A stretch of 53,308 nucleotides of DNA from Dehalococcoidia bacterium (GTDB lineage Bacteria; Chloroflexota; Dehalococcoidia; Lucifugimonadales; UBA3495), in assembly GCA_009692925.1 (NCBI GenBank), contig SHYG01000004.1:1-53308 (forward strand). The letters run 5' to 3'. Of this stretch, positions 17,631 to 25,739 are shown in pieces. The translations under genes and the position numbers were made by a program. The stretch's first letter is position 1, and each line of letters begins with the position of its first letter. Under the pieces are notes generated by a model. That model made no database searches, had not been told where the DNA came from, and saw nothing but the letters and a program-made list of their open reading frames with translations.

Positions 17631-18205
17631 GGTGTTGCCTCCCTCGTATCTATTTTGGGTTTCATCCGGGGTTCTGCCGGTTGCTCGTTGACATAACCGG
17701 CCAGCAGCAGGTCCAGCTGCACAATGAGCAGTTTGTTCCAGGCCAGGGAGGCCCGCCACGCCTGGGCATCGTCGCCCAGCTCCTGGCGCAACACCTGGGC
17801 CAGGGCGGTCTGGGTGAAGGCGATGGTGCCGATCATGTACCGGCTGGGCACCGGCCCCAGGTGTTCCCGATGGCTGGGCGGATGGCTGTGCACCGCGGCG
17901 GTGGCTAGCAGCTGCACCGGGAAATCCTCCTCGATGCGGAACTCGATGGAGTCGCGCAGCCACCGGGCTAGGCTGTGCTTGCGGCGGGCCAGGCGCTCCT
18001 GGTCCACCTGCCCATCCTCGGTGAGGAAGAAGCGGCGCGCCTGGGGGAACCGCAGGAAGTGGTCGTAGATGGCGGAGGTCAACTCCTCCGCGTGGTTCAG
18101 CACCAGCGGGCCGGTGGAGCGCACCAGCGCCAGCTCCTCAGGTGTCAGACCTACGAACTCCGCCATCTCCCGCATCCGGGCGGCCCAGTCCACCAGCTGG
18201 GGCAT
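17627..18205 (-). CDS. Protoglobin-domain protein
   Basis: A 192-residue all-helical globin of the protoglobin/globin-coupled-sensor family. The helical pattern includes RMREMAEFVGLTPEELALVR, the pre-F region LVLNHAEELTSAIYDHFLRF and the heme-pocket area HSHPPSHREHLGPVPSRYMIG, which offers candidate proximal histidines, followed by a conserved TIAFTQTALAQVL helix. No output domain is attached. I choose ATG 18205 because GAGAGGAAG lies just before it; the frame is open for 11 more codons. It overlaps the AroQ-like gene by 4 bases. Such proteins bind O2, NO or CO. Confidence 0.82.
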   Translation of the reverse strand: MPQLVDWAARMREMAEFVGLTPEELALVRSTGPLVLNHAEELTSAIYDHFLRFPQARRFFLTEDGQVDQERLARRKHSLARWLRDSIEFRIEEDFPVQLLATAAVHSHPPSHREHLGPVPSRYMIGTIAFTQTALAQVLRQELGDDAQAWRASLAWNKLLIVQLDLLLAGYVNEQPAEPRMKPKIDTREATP

Positions 18206-18340
18206 GGAGCTTCCTCTCCCTACAGAAATCGGCGCCACCAGCTACAGCTTAACCTGTCCTGGATTGGCAGTCTCCCAGACTATAACCCTTCGTCAGATAG
18301 AGGGCAAGACTGTAAGCCGGAGATCGGGAACTTCCGTCTA

Positions 18341-18376
18341 GCCCCCCTTTCGCAAAGGGGGGTTGGGGGGATTTAG
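18341..18376. repeat. CCCCCCTTTCG-family palindrome
   Basis: CCCCCCTTTCGCAAAGGGGGG followed by TTGGGGGGATTTA, in the gap between the protoglobin and MFS genes and beginning next to the MFS stop. It is related to the elements at 3792 and 16419. Confidence 0.7.
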
Positions 18377-18381
18377 GTACT

Positions 18382-19647
18382 CTACCCGCGAGGCGAGGCG
18401 GCCGGTGTGGTGGTGGGTCGCCACAGCAGGGGAGTGAACAGCAGCGCCGGGGCCATCAGCACCAGTCCGAGAATGGCGTTGGCCGAGATGGAAGCCTGCG
18501 TGCCGAAAACCACTGCCAGGGCGCCGATCTCCAGGGTGCCCAGGGGGGTGCCGGCGCCGATGCAGACGCTCATCAGTCCCACCATTCGCCCGCGCATGGC
18601 CGGAGGCGCCGCCAGCATGGTGATGGTGCTCTGCATGGTGCCAAAGCCGGCTTGTCCGATGCCGCCAATGGTCAGCAGCGCAAAGGTCAGCCCGTACCAG
18701 GGAGACCACACAAAGCATATTCCTATCAGCAGCACCACCACCGAGCCAATTGCGAACACCAGGCCGTGACGCCGCAGGTTGCGGGTGACCGCCATTAGAA
18801 ACGCTCCGGCCATCTGCCCCAGACCCTCCGCAGCGGCCAGCAGACCCACCAGGGTGGCGCCCACTAGCAGGTGGTCCCGCCCGATGGCCGGGATGAACTG
18901 CTGGGCGGGAAAGGCCATGGCGTTCATCACGATGGTGACGTACAGCATTCCCACAAGCATGCGGTCATGCCGGGCAAACTCCACCGCCGCGCCCAGGCTG
19001 CGCCACACGGGCTCCCGCACCAGGGCCTGCTGGACGGGCGGGATGTGCACCCTGGTCAGCACCGCTGCTAGAGTCAGCAGGTGGAGGATCAGGATGAAAA
19101 TGTAGGCTCCGGTGTTCCCGGTGGTGTCCACCAGCACCCCGAACATCAGCGGGCCCGCCATTTTGCCCACGGTGTTGCTCATGGTGTCCAGGGACAGGGC
19201 GTTGACCAGCCGTCCGGAACCCACGATGTCCAGGATGGCGGTGCGCCGGGCGGGGTCTTCCAGGGCTTTGGTGGTGCCGTGCAGGGCCACCGCCACGAAC
19301 ACGTGCCAGGAGACGATTTGTTCGGTCATAATCAGGGCCAAAATGACCGCCGCGGTAGCGGAGTTGACGGTCTGGGCGGCAACCAGGATGCGCTTGCGGC
19401 TGATGCGGTCGGCGATGACTCCGGCGAAGGGGGAGATCAGCAGCCGGGGCAGGTGGTTGAACACCAGCACTAGGCCCAGTTGAAAGGGGGAGTTGGTGGT
19501 CTGGAGGATGAGCCAGCTCAGGACCAGCAGTTCCATGCGGCGGCACAGCTCGTTGAGGCTGCCCACGTACCACAGGGAGCGAAAATGGCGGTCCTGCAGG
19601 ACGACCATTATGGGCGCGCGGGCACGCGGGGGAGATGCGGGCTGCAA
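18382..19647 (-). CDS. MFS transporter (MFS_3 / EntS-like exporter)
   Basis: A 421-residue membrane protein with about 12 hydrophobic segments. The opening FRSLWYVGSLNELCRRMELL and the loop GVIADRISRKRILV (motif A of the major facilitator family) fit the EntS/MFS_3 branch, which exports siderophores or drugs. The substrate is unknown. The frame begins with a TTG at 19647; an ATG at 19608 (MVVLQDRHFRSL) is an equally good start and would remove only 13 residues. It stands between a repeat and the LLM oxidoreductase gene on the same strand. Confidence 0.88.
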   Translation of the reverse strand: MQPASPPRARAPIMVVLQDRHFRSLWYVGSLNELCRRMELLVLSWLILQTTNSPFQLGLVLVFNHLPRLLISPFAGVIADRISRKRILVAAQTVNSATAAVILALIMTEQIVSWHVFVAVALHGTTKALEDPARRTAILDIVGSGRLVNALSLDTMSNTVGKMAGPLMFGVLVDTTGNTGAYIFILILHLLTLAAVLTRVHIPPVQQALVREPVWRSLGAAVEFARHDRMLVGMLYVTIVMNAMAFPAQQFIPAIGRDHLLVGATLVGLLAAAEGLGQMAGAFLMAVTRNLRRHGLVFAIGSVVVLLIGICFVWSPWYGLTFALLTIGGIGQAGFGTMQSTITMLAAPPAMRGRMVGLMSVCIGAGTPLGTLEIGALAVVFGTQASISANAILGLVLMAPALLFTPLLWRPTTTPAASPRG

Positions 19648-19779
19648 CCGGACTGGCGCCTCCAGGCTGGCAAGATGCGGGCCGAGCGCTATTCTACCCT
19701 ATGACGGGAGACAAAGCGATTGCGGCGATTGCTCGGTGACGGAAGGCCAGGTGGCTCGGTAGGGTAGTTGCATCTGTGG

Positions 19780-19810
19780 TGTAGGGGCGGGTTTCAAACC
19801 CGCCCCTACA
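19780..19810. repeat. TGTAGGGGCGGG hairpin repeat
   Basis: TGTAGGGGCGGGTTT and AAACCCGCCCCTACA form a perfect palindrome just after the LLM gene stop. A relative (TGTAGGGGC...GCCCCTACA) is nested in the repeat at 48770-48875. It might terminate the leftward gene, but there is no T-run. Confidence 0.65.
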
Positions 19811-19814
19811 GGTT

Positions 19815-20708
19815 TCAGGCGCGGGGCACGACGTCTCGGAACCGCTGGATGGCGTCAATGTGTCCTTCAACGCCGCCAATGCCGCCCCGGCGGGCCTCCA
19901 CCACCAGGGAAGTGGCGCCAATGTCCTGCCACTCCCGCACCTCGTTGGCCCAGTCCTCGGGCTGCTTGCCCGCCAGGCGCAGCCGGGCTTCAACGCCCAC
20001 CGCAGACTGCTCCCGTCCAGCCTCGGCCACGTAGGCGCGCAACTGGCCGATGGCCTCCCGCCCGGCTTGGTTGGGGGGAAAGCTGGGGAACCAGCCGTCG
20101 GCAATCTGGGCGATGCGTCGCAGCACCGGCTCCGGCGGCGTGGGGCTGGCGCTGCTGCCAGCGCCAAACCATATCGGGATGGGGCGCTGTACCGGCAGGG
20201 GGTTCAGGCCGGCGTGGGTGATGTGGTGCCAGCGGCCCTGGAAGTTGACCACCTCTTGAGTCCACAGCGCCCGCAGCACTGCCACCTGCTCCTCACTGCG
20301 CCGCCCGCGGTTGTGGAAGTCTTGGTTCAAAGCCTGGTACTCCAGTGGGTTCCAGCCGACCCCGACGCCCAGGCGCATGCGCCCGCCGCTGAGCACGTCC
20401 ACTTCCGCCGCCTGCTTGGCCACCAGGGCAGTTTGGCGCTGGGGCAGGATGAGAATGCCGGTGCCCAGTCCCACCCGCTTGGTGACGCCCGCCAAATAGC
20501 CCATCAGGGTGAAGGGCTCGTGCATCACGCTGTGGTGGGTGTAGTAGGAGTTGGCCAGGTGGGGATGGTGCTGCGGGTCGCCGCCCAGGACGTGGTCGGC
20601 GATGAAGAGGTGGGTGTATCCCAAGTCTTCCGCGGCCTGGGCAAACTCGCGCACGGCGCCGGGGTCCGGCCCAATCTCGGTCTGGGGGAAGATAACGCCG
20701 ATGTCCAT
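19815..20708 (-). CDS. LLM-class F420-dependent oxidoreductase
   Basis: A 297-residue luciferase-like monooxygenase-fold (TIM barrel) enzyme. The N-terminus MDIGVIFPQTEIG, the AEDLGYTHLFIADHVLG strand-helix, LGTGILILPQRQT and LSGGRMRLGVGVGWNPLEY are typical of the F420-dependent TIGR03619-type branch rather than the FMN type. The hydride donor would be reduced F420, with an unknown substrate. The F420 assignment is inferred from motifs. It has its own gap on both sides; a CACAGAG-family repeat lies 34 bases upstream of its start. Confidence 0.88.
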   Translation of the reverse strand: MDIGVIFPQTEIGPDPGAVREFAQAAEDLGYTHLFIADHVLGGDPQHHPHLANSYYTHHSVMHEPFTLMGYLAGVTKRVGLGTGILILPQRQTALVAKQAAEVDVLSGGRMRLGVGVGWNPLEYQALNQDFHNRGRRSEEQVAVLRALWTQEVVNFQGRWHHITHAGLNPLPVQRPIPIWFGAGSSASPTPPEPVLRRIAQIADGWFPSFPPNQAGREAIGQLRAYVAEAGREQSAVGVEARLRLAGKQPEDWANEVREWQDIGATSLVVEARRGGIGGVEGHIDAIQRFRDVVPRA

Positions 20709-20741
20709 GCCTGGCCTCCTTAGCTACAAACAGATACGGGA

Positions 20742-20810
20742 TTCACCACAGAGAACACAGAGGTCACGGAGAGAGCCTTTGGTCCCGCCTCTGTGCGCTC
20801 TGTGGTGAAT
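20742..20810. repeat. CACAGAG-family palindrome
   Basis: ATTCACCACAGAG at the left end and CTCTGTGGTGAAT at the right end form 13-base perfect outer arms, with further complementarity inside. It is the cleanest member of the family in this window. Confidence 0.8.
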
Positions 20811-20820
20811 GGAACCCGTC

Positions 20821-21846
20821 TTACCCCCGGTACTCGTCGCCGCAGTCGCCGATGAGGCGGTACAGGTCCCGGCCCTGGCGCAGCACCGCCCCGATGCCCG
20901 CCAAATCCTCGTGGTCTAGAGTAAATTCGAACACCCGCGCGTTGTCCTGCCGGTGCTCGGCCACCCCCAGCCGCGCGCCGATGATGACCCCCGCCACCGC
21001 GGGCCGGTCCAGGATGTAGCGCACTGCCACGTTGGCGATGCTGACTTCCAGTCCGGAGGCTAGCCGGTGCTTCTCTGCTACCCCCTGGAGCGTCCGCAGC
21101 AGCGTCTGGAGCAGCTCCCAGCCGCCCCAGGCGTCCACCATCTGTTTGTACTTTTGCAGGCTGGCGGTGTTCAGCGCGGCGCGGGGCGGCTCCGGCTGCC
21201 CCAGGTACCGGCGGGTCAGCAGGCCCCCGGCCAGGGCGCCATAGGTGAGAAGCCGCACCCCTTGGGTTTGGCAGAAGGGCGCCATCTGCACCTCGGGCCG
21301 GCGGTCAATCAGGGAGTATTGCACCTGGTTGGACACCACCGCGATGCCCTGCTCCAGGATGCGTTGCAGGTGCTGGGTGTCGAAGTTGGTCAGGGCCAGG
21401 TGGCGGATGCGGCCCGCGTCCCGCTGCTGGGCCAAGAGGGTCAAGGCATCCAGGTATCGCGAGTCCTGATAGTCCCACCAGTGGAACTGCAGCAGGTCCA
21501 GGGCGGGCACGTCCATGCGCCGCAGCGACCGGGCGACGCTCTGCTCCACCAGCGGTGCGGTCATCGGGCCGGGCCGTGGCACCCACTTGGTGAAGGCCTG
21601 GATGCCCGCCAGCGCCTGAGGCCCGCGAGCCTCGGCTACCCGGCGCCGGAACTGCCCGATGAACTCCTCCGCCGGGCCGTAGTGGTCCGCCAAATCCCAG
21701 GTGGTGAAGCCGGCCTCCTGGTAGTCCATCATGCCGGCCACCGCCGCTTCTGGGTTGATGCGGCCGTGAGCGCCTGACACCTGCCACATCCCGTTGAGGA
21801 TGCGGCAGGTGTCGAGGCCTTCTGCCAGGTCTGTTTTGGGAATCAT
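20821..21846 (-). CDS. Aldo/keto reductase
   Basis: A 341-residue NAD(P)H-dependent TIM-barrel reductase. It shows the AKR sequence order: FTTWDLADHYGPAEEFIG with the catalytic Asp and Tyr, the lysine in AFTKWVP, the His in LDLLQFHWWDY, LALTNFDTQHL, VSNQVQYSLIDRRPE and the cofactor loop GVIIGARL. The frame stays open upstream into the amidohydrolase gene; ATG 21846 is chosen because homology starts there. It lies 22 bases after the amidohydrolase on the same strand, so they are probably co-transcribed. Confidence 0.88.
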   Translation of the reverse strand: MIPKTDLAEGLDTCRILNGMWQVSGAHGRINPEAAVAGMMDYQEAGFTTWDLADHYGPAEEFIGQFRRRVAEARGPQALAGIQAFTKWVPRPGPMTAPLVEQSVARSLRRMDVPALDLLQFHWWDYQDSRYLDALTLLAQQRDAGRIRHLALTNFDTQHLQRILEQGIAVVSNQVQYSLIDRRPEVQMAPFCQTQGVRLLTYGALAGGLLTRRYLGQPEPPRAALNTASLQKYKQMVDAWGGWELLQTLLRTLQGVAEKHRLASGLEVSIANVAVRYILDRPAVAGVIIGARLGVAEHRQDNARVFEFTLDHEDLAGIGAVLRQGRDLYRLIGDCGDEYRG

Positions 21847-21868
21847 CCTTACGGGCGCTGCCTGGAGT

Positions 21869-22897
21869 CTAGTGCGGCGCGCTGGCGCCGAGGCGGTACG
21901 CGCGGGCGGCGGTGTCGTGGAACAGGTTGGCGCGCTCCGACGCCGAGTAGCCCTTGGAGAACCGCTTGAAGGCGTTGAACAGGATGTGGTGGGAGAAGGA
22001 GACCTTGTCCGGCGGGAAGTTGCTTTCAAACATGCAGCGGCTGGGACTGAACTGCTCGATGCAGTAGGTCATCAGCGGGGCTATGGACTTGGCCAACTCC
22101 TCCGAGCCGATGGGCTTGGTCCGGGTGTGCCAGTCAAACCCCGCCCGTGGCATGCCGATGCCGCCCAGCTTCAGGTAGATGTTGGGAGATTGTGCCACGG
22201 CGGTGATGCCCTTCCGCCAGGCGGACATAACCTCGTCAGGGTTCTTGTCGTAGGGAGCGGTGCGCATCAACCCGCCGATGTGGTTCAGGACGATGGTCAG
22301 GTTGGGCACTGCCTTGGCGAAGGCTGCCAGCTCGGGCAGTTGGTGGAAAACCACTCCGGTGTCCATGGACAGCCCCATTCCTGCCAGGGCTTTGGCCCCG
22401 GCGCGGAAGTCGGCGGTGGCCAGCACCTTCTCCTTTTCCCGGTTGCCCACCTCCGGATGGGGGTCCCAGGTGACGGTGTGGCGGATGCCCCGGAACCGGT
22501 TGGGGCTGGCTGCCTTGAGGGCTTCCAGCACCGGCTGGGCCTTGGCGCCCAGGTTCAGGTTGGCGTGGCCCACAATGCCCGATGCCGCCCGGCAGGGGCC
22601 GTACAGGCCGCTGGCGCTGGCGGCGGCCATCCCTTGAACAAACTCCACTTCGCCGACGGGGCGCATCTCGACGGGCCCATCTGGCCGGTACATGCCGCGG
22701 GTTTCCACAAACACCGTGGACTTCACGTTGTGGCCAACGCTGACGTCGGCCATCAGCTCGTGGAGCAGGTATCGCTGGTAAGGGAGACGCTCGGGTCGGA
22801 AGTCCCAGAGGTGGTGGTGAGGGTCGCAGATGGGGAGCTCCGGCTCCAGGGTGGGTTCTTGGGTCAAGGCCAGCCAGTCATTTCCGCCGTACGGCAT
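21869..22897 (-). CDS. Amidohydrolase family protein (amidohydrolase 2, TIM barrel)
   Basis: A 342-residue metal-dependent hydrolase of the PF04909 type, the family of lactonases and decarboxylases such as ACMSD. It carries the N-terminal metal motif ICDPHHHLWDF, SMDTGVVFHQLPEL, the histidine in IVLNHIGGL, and SRCMFESNFPPD near the end. Such enzymes hydrolyse lactones or decarboxylate aromatic acids; the substrate is not evident. It precedes the aldo/keto reductase gene by 22 bases, suggesting a small catabolic operon. Confidence 0.88.
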   Translation of the reverse strand: MPYGGNDWLALTQEPTLEPELPICDPHHHLWDFRPERLPYQRYLLHELMADVSVGHNVKSTVFVETRGMYRPDGPVEMRPVGEVEFVQGMAAASASGLYGPCRAASGIVGHANLNLGAKAQPVLEALKAASPNRFRGIRHTVTWDPHPEVGNREKEKVLATADFRAGAKALAGMGLSMDTGVVFHQLPELAAFAKAVPNLTIVLNHIGGLMRTAPYDKNPDEVMSAWRKGITAVAQSPNIYLKLGGIGMPRAGFDWHTRTKPIGSEELAKSIAPLMTYCIEQFSPSRCMFESNFPPDKVSFSHHILFNAFKRFSKGYSASERANLFHDTAARAYRLGASAPH

Positions 22898-23042
22898 ATC
22901 GGCCCCTCCATTTCATTTCAGTGCTTGGTCAGTACTTGGCAACCAGACGCCATAATACCAGATACCGTGCCGCTGGTCTCGGTGGCTAATTCAGGGGCAG
23001 GGTGGCGCTACAATCAGACGGTTGAGGCGCACACCGCGCTGG

Positions 23043-23102
23043 AGGGGATTAGGGGATTTGGGGATAGACCTCCCATTTCAATCCCCTAATCCCCTAATCC
23101 CC
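23043..23102. repeat. GGGGATTAGG-family palindrome, copy 1
   Basis: AGGGGATTAGGGGATT on the left and AATCCCCTAATCCCC on the right flank a short centre. A related element occurs at 26969-27040. Both sit in gaps next to a gene end. Confidence 0.75.
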
Positions 23103-23114
23103 GCAATTACGCAC

Positions 23115-23909
23115 TTACAACACCGCGTAGTCGGCATCCCGCTGGTCGGTGATGAACATGTGGCCGGGGGCGTGGGTGATCATCAGCGAGGGTTTGCAGC
23201 TCAGGGCCACCGCCTGGGGAGTCACGCCGCAGGCCCAGAACACCGGCTCCTCGCCCTCGCGGATCTCCACTGGGTCGCCGAAGTCGGGGCGGGCCAGGTT
23301 GCGGATGCCCAGGGCCTCCGGGTGGCCGATGTGCACCGGCGCGCCGTGGGTGGCTGGGAACCGGGAGGTGACCTGCACCGCCCGGACGATCTGCTCCCTA
23401 GGGATGGGGCGCATACTCACCACCAGGGGGCCGGAGAACACCCCGGCTGGCACGGTGGCAACGCTGGTGATGTACATCGGCACGTTACAGCCCATCTCCT
23501 GGTGCCGCAGGGGTATGCCCGCCTGGGACATGGCCGCCTCAAAGGAGAAGCTGCAACCCAGCAGGAAGGAGACCAGGTCGTCGCGCCACAGGGAGGTCAG
23601 AGAGTCTACCTCGCCCGTTAAAACGCCCTGCTGGTAGACGCGGTAGGCGGGCACGTCGGTGCGAAGATCTGCGCCCGGCGCGGTGAGGGCTGGCTCGGCG
23701 CCCCCGGCCTCCACCACCTCCAGCAGCGGGCAGGGCTTGGGGTTGCGCTGGCAGAAGAGCAGGAAGTCGAAGGCCAGATCCTGGGGCAGGATGGCCAGGT
23801 TGGCCTGAACGTAGCCCGGCGTCACTCCAGACGTCACGCCCCGCCAGCGGCCAGCGCGAATCAGGGCGCGCACGTCCCTGGGGGTTTTGGCAAGTAGCTG
23901 CCGGGTCAT
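23115..23909 (-). CDS. DUF1445 family putative hydro-lyase (D-glutamate cyclase-like)
   Basis: A 264-residue protein of the YcsI/DUF1445 family, members of which include the mammalian D-glutamate cyclase domain. Recognisable blocks are [55 protein letters not shown]-like VPMYITSV, and the C-terminal [12 protein letters not shown] with [11 protein letters not shown]. It probably converts a D-amino acid or similar substrate, but activity is not established for this branch. Its ATG overlaps the stop of the upstream small gene (ATGA). Confidence 0.85.
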   Translation of the reverse strand: MTRQLLAKTPRDVRALIRAGRWRGVTSGVTPGYVQANLAILPQDLAFDFLLFCQRNPKPCPLLEVVEAGGAEPALTAPGADLRTDVPAYRVYQQGVLTGEVDSLTSLWRDDLVSFLLGCSFSFEAAMSQAGIPLRHQEMGCNVPMYITSVATVPAGVFSGPLVVSMRPIPREQIVRAVQVTSRFPATHGAPVHIGHPEALGIRNLARPDFGDPVEIREGEEPVFWACGVTPQAVALSCKPSLMITHAPGHMFITDQRDADYAVL

Positions 23910-24310
23910 GGAGAACCCTCTTTATCCGCGGGCGCCAGCTCCCAGAGGCGGCGGATGGTGGCGGTCAGATCGTCCAGGAGGAACGCCAGGTACTCGGCCC
24001 GCCCGCGATACTCATGGGCTTTGTCCGCGGCTTCGGAGACGGAGGAGAGCTGGGTGAAGGCCTCCCGGATGCGCCGGTCCCGCTGCTCCTGGCCCAGCCG
24101 CGCGGCGTAGGCCCGCACTGCCGAATCCTGCTCCAGGGTTTCGCCACGGCTGAGGGCCACGCCCTTGACCGCCAGGGTGAGGCTGGCCCACAGCAACTCC
24201 TCGCACTGGCCCCAGCGTCCGGCGCGGATCTCCCGGGAAGCCCCCTCCAGAAACCGGAGGCTCTGGCCGCGGTACCGCTGCAGTTTGTCCTGGTTGGCGT
24301 CCACGCCCAT
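23906..24310 (-). CDS. PaREP1-like helical protein coupled to DUF1445 gene
   Basis: A 134-residue all-helical protein resembling the PaREP1/HEPN-like small proteins: an N-terminal helix ([15 protein letters not shown]), a central [20 protein letters not shown] stretch, and a C-terminal coiled part. The identification is tentative. It overlaps the DUF1445 gene by 4 bases, so the two products are made together; whether it assists that enzyme is unknown. Confidence 0.6.
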   Translation of the reverse strand: MGVDANQDKLQRYRGQSLRFLEGASREIRAGRWGQCEELLWASLTLAVKGVALSRGETLEQDSAVRAYAARLGQEQRDRRIREAFTQLSSVSEAADKAHEYRGRAEYLAFLLDDLTATIRRLWELAPADKEGSP

Positions 24311-24415
24311 CTGCCTTCGTATCTCTGCCTAATGATGCTCCGGGTATGGGACAGATACCATTCTAGCATAGGGGTATGGTGGTGACGCGAGTGACGCCCG
24401 TGTTCAGTAGCGTGG

Positions 24416-25201
24416 TCAGTAGTTGGGAACTTCCTCCGCCATTGCCTGCCGGAACTCCTGCCAGTCCGCTTCTGCAGTCGCCGCGCCGGGGTTCCAGCCG
24501 TCAAAGTGCAGCAACTGCTCCAGGGGCATGCGGTCGCGCCAGCCCAGGCTCTCCAGCATCGGCTTGCTGGAGAACTCCACCGGGTAGCCCAGGCAGAGGT
24601 AGGCCACGGGAATCACATGGGGCGGGATGCCCAGAATTTGACGCAGCTGGGGCAGCTTGAGAATGCTGACCCAGCCCACGCCGACGCCCTCGGCTCTGGC
24701 CGCCAGCCACAAGTTCTGCACCGCGCAACAGGTGGAGTACAGATCGGTCTCGGCCACCGAGTTGCGGCCCAGGACCACCCCGGCGCGGGTGGGATCGCAG
24801 GTGATGCACAGGTTGACCGGCGACTCCAGAATGCCTTCCAGCTTCATGGACAGGTATTGAGACCGGCGAGGCTCGTCGAAGAAGCAGGAGGCAGCCTGGC
24901 GCTCCTTGAGGAACAGCTCATTGACCTGCCGGCGCACCGCCAAGTCTCGGATCAAGATAAAGTCCCAGGGCTGCATGAACCCCACCGAAGGCCCGTGGTG
25001 GGCGGCCCGCACCAGCCGGGCCAGCACCGAGTCTGGGATGGAGTCGGGCCGGAAGTGGCGGATGTCGCGGCGGGTGTAGATGGCCCGGTAGACGCCACGG
25101 CGCTGCTCGCCGGGAAACTCTTCAGGGGGAAACTCCTCCGCCGGCGTGAGACAGGGCGTCGCGGCGCCGGGGGTAGCCGTATGGATAGTTTGATCAATCA
25201 T
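24416..25201 (-). CDS. bluB: 5,6-dimethylbenzimidazole synthase BluB
   Basis: BluB is a nitroreductase-fold enzyme that breaks down reduced FMN with oxygen to make 5,6-dimethylbenzimidazole, the lower ligand of vitamin B12. The 261-residue protein has YTRRDIRHFRPDSIP, AAHHGPSVGFMQPWDF, LKERQAASCFFDE and GVGVGWVSIL, all typical of BluB. GGAGG precedes ATG 25201. The long open frame upstream is the riboswitch region and is not coding. Control by a cobalamin riboswitch supports the assignment. No other cobalamin genes are in this window. Confidence 0.92.
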   Translation of the reverse strand: MIDQTIHTATPGAATPCLTPAEEFPPEEFPGEQRRGVYRAIYTRRDIRHFRPDSIPDSVLARLVRAAHHGPSVGFMQPWDFILIRDLAVRRQVNELFLKERQAASCFFDEPRRSQYLSMKLEGILESPVNLCITCDPTRAGVVLGRNSVAETDLYSTCCAVQNLWLAARAEGVGVGWVSILKLPQLRQILGIPPHVIPVAYLCLGYPVEFSSKPMLESLGWRDRMPLEQLLHFDGWNPGAATAEADWQEFRQAMAEEVPNY

Positions 25202-25261
25202 GCGGTCCTCCCTGGTATTAGCAACGGAAATCTGCCACGGCCGCGACAGGGGGGACTTGGG

Positions 25262-25300
25262 AAAACAACAACCCCCGCCGATGAGGACGGGGGCGATAAC
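25262..25300 (-). terminator. Riboswitch expression-platform terminator upstream of bluB
   Basis: On the minus strand CGCCCCCG and CGGCGGGGG form a stem followed by TTGTTGTTTT. It lies between the cobalamin aptamer and the bluB start, where a switchable terminator is expected. Confidence 0.65.
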
Positions 25301-25340
25301 ACGCAGCGTATATGCCCGCTCACTCCACGAAGCGGCCGTG

Positions 25341-25545
25341 CTAGCGCGGCAGGTCTCCTGACTTACGGATTTTGGCCTTCCGGCGCCTTCCCATCCTTCC
25401 GTGAGGTTTAGCCCTGACGGGTTGAACAGTGGCTGACAATGGCTTGCCGAAGGCTCCCCGCATACAGTGCCGGGCCCGTGCCGGATTCCCACCGGCTTCC
25501 CTATTCTCCCCGGCCTAAGCCGGGGCACCGCGCGCTATTCTGTTT
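25341..25545 (-). promoter_or_regulatory. Cobalamin (B12) riboswitch
   Basis: On the minus strand the aptamer contains the expected order: GGGAAGCCGGTGGGAATCCG, then GCACGGGCCCGGCACTG, then GCCACTG, and near the end the B12-box segment AGTCAGGAGACCTGCC. It would bind adenosylcobalamin in the leader RNA and reduce bluB expression. A terminator-like hairpin follows before the gene. Confidence 0.93.
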
Positions 25546-25739
25546 CCGAGTGCAGCGTATCACTGGGCCTGCGCCGGGTCAAGGGCGGTTGTGGTAGTTC
25601 AGAGATTATGACCCCGGCTAACAGTTCAGTGAAAATGTCACCCTGTGTTGAAGGATTAGGTGGTGCATCGCCGGAGTTGCCAAGGGGCCAGTGTAGTGGC
25701 AACATAGGAGGCGAATCAGTCTGTGGGCCTGGAGGCACA

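Noticed and set aside
20821-22029. Extended start of the aldo/keto reductase at 22029
   Set aside because: The first 61 codons overlap the end of the amidohydrolase gene in another frame and show no similarity to the family.
24416-25528. Long N-terminal extension of bluB
   Set aside because: The extension covers the cobalamin riboswitch and terminator; ATG 25201 has a proper ribosome site.
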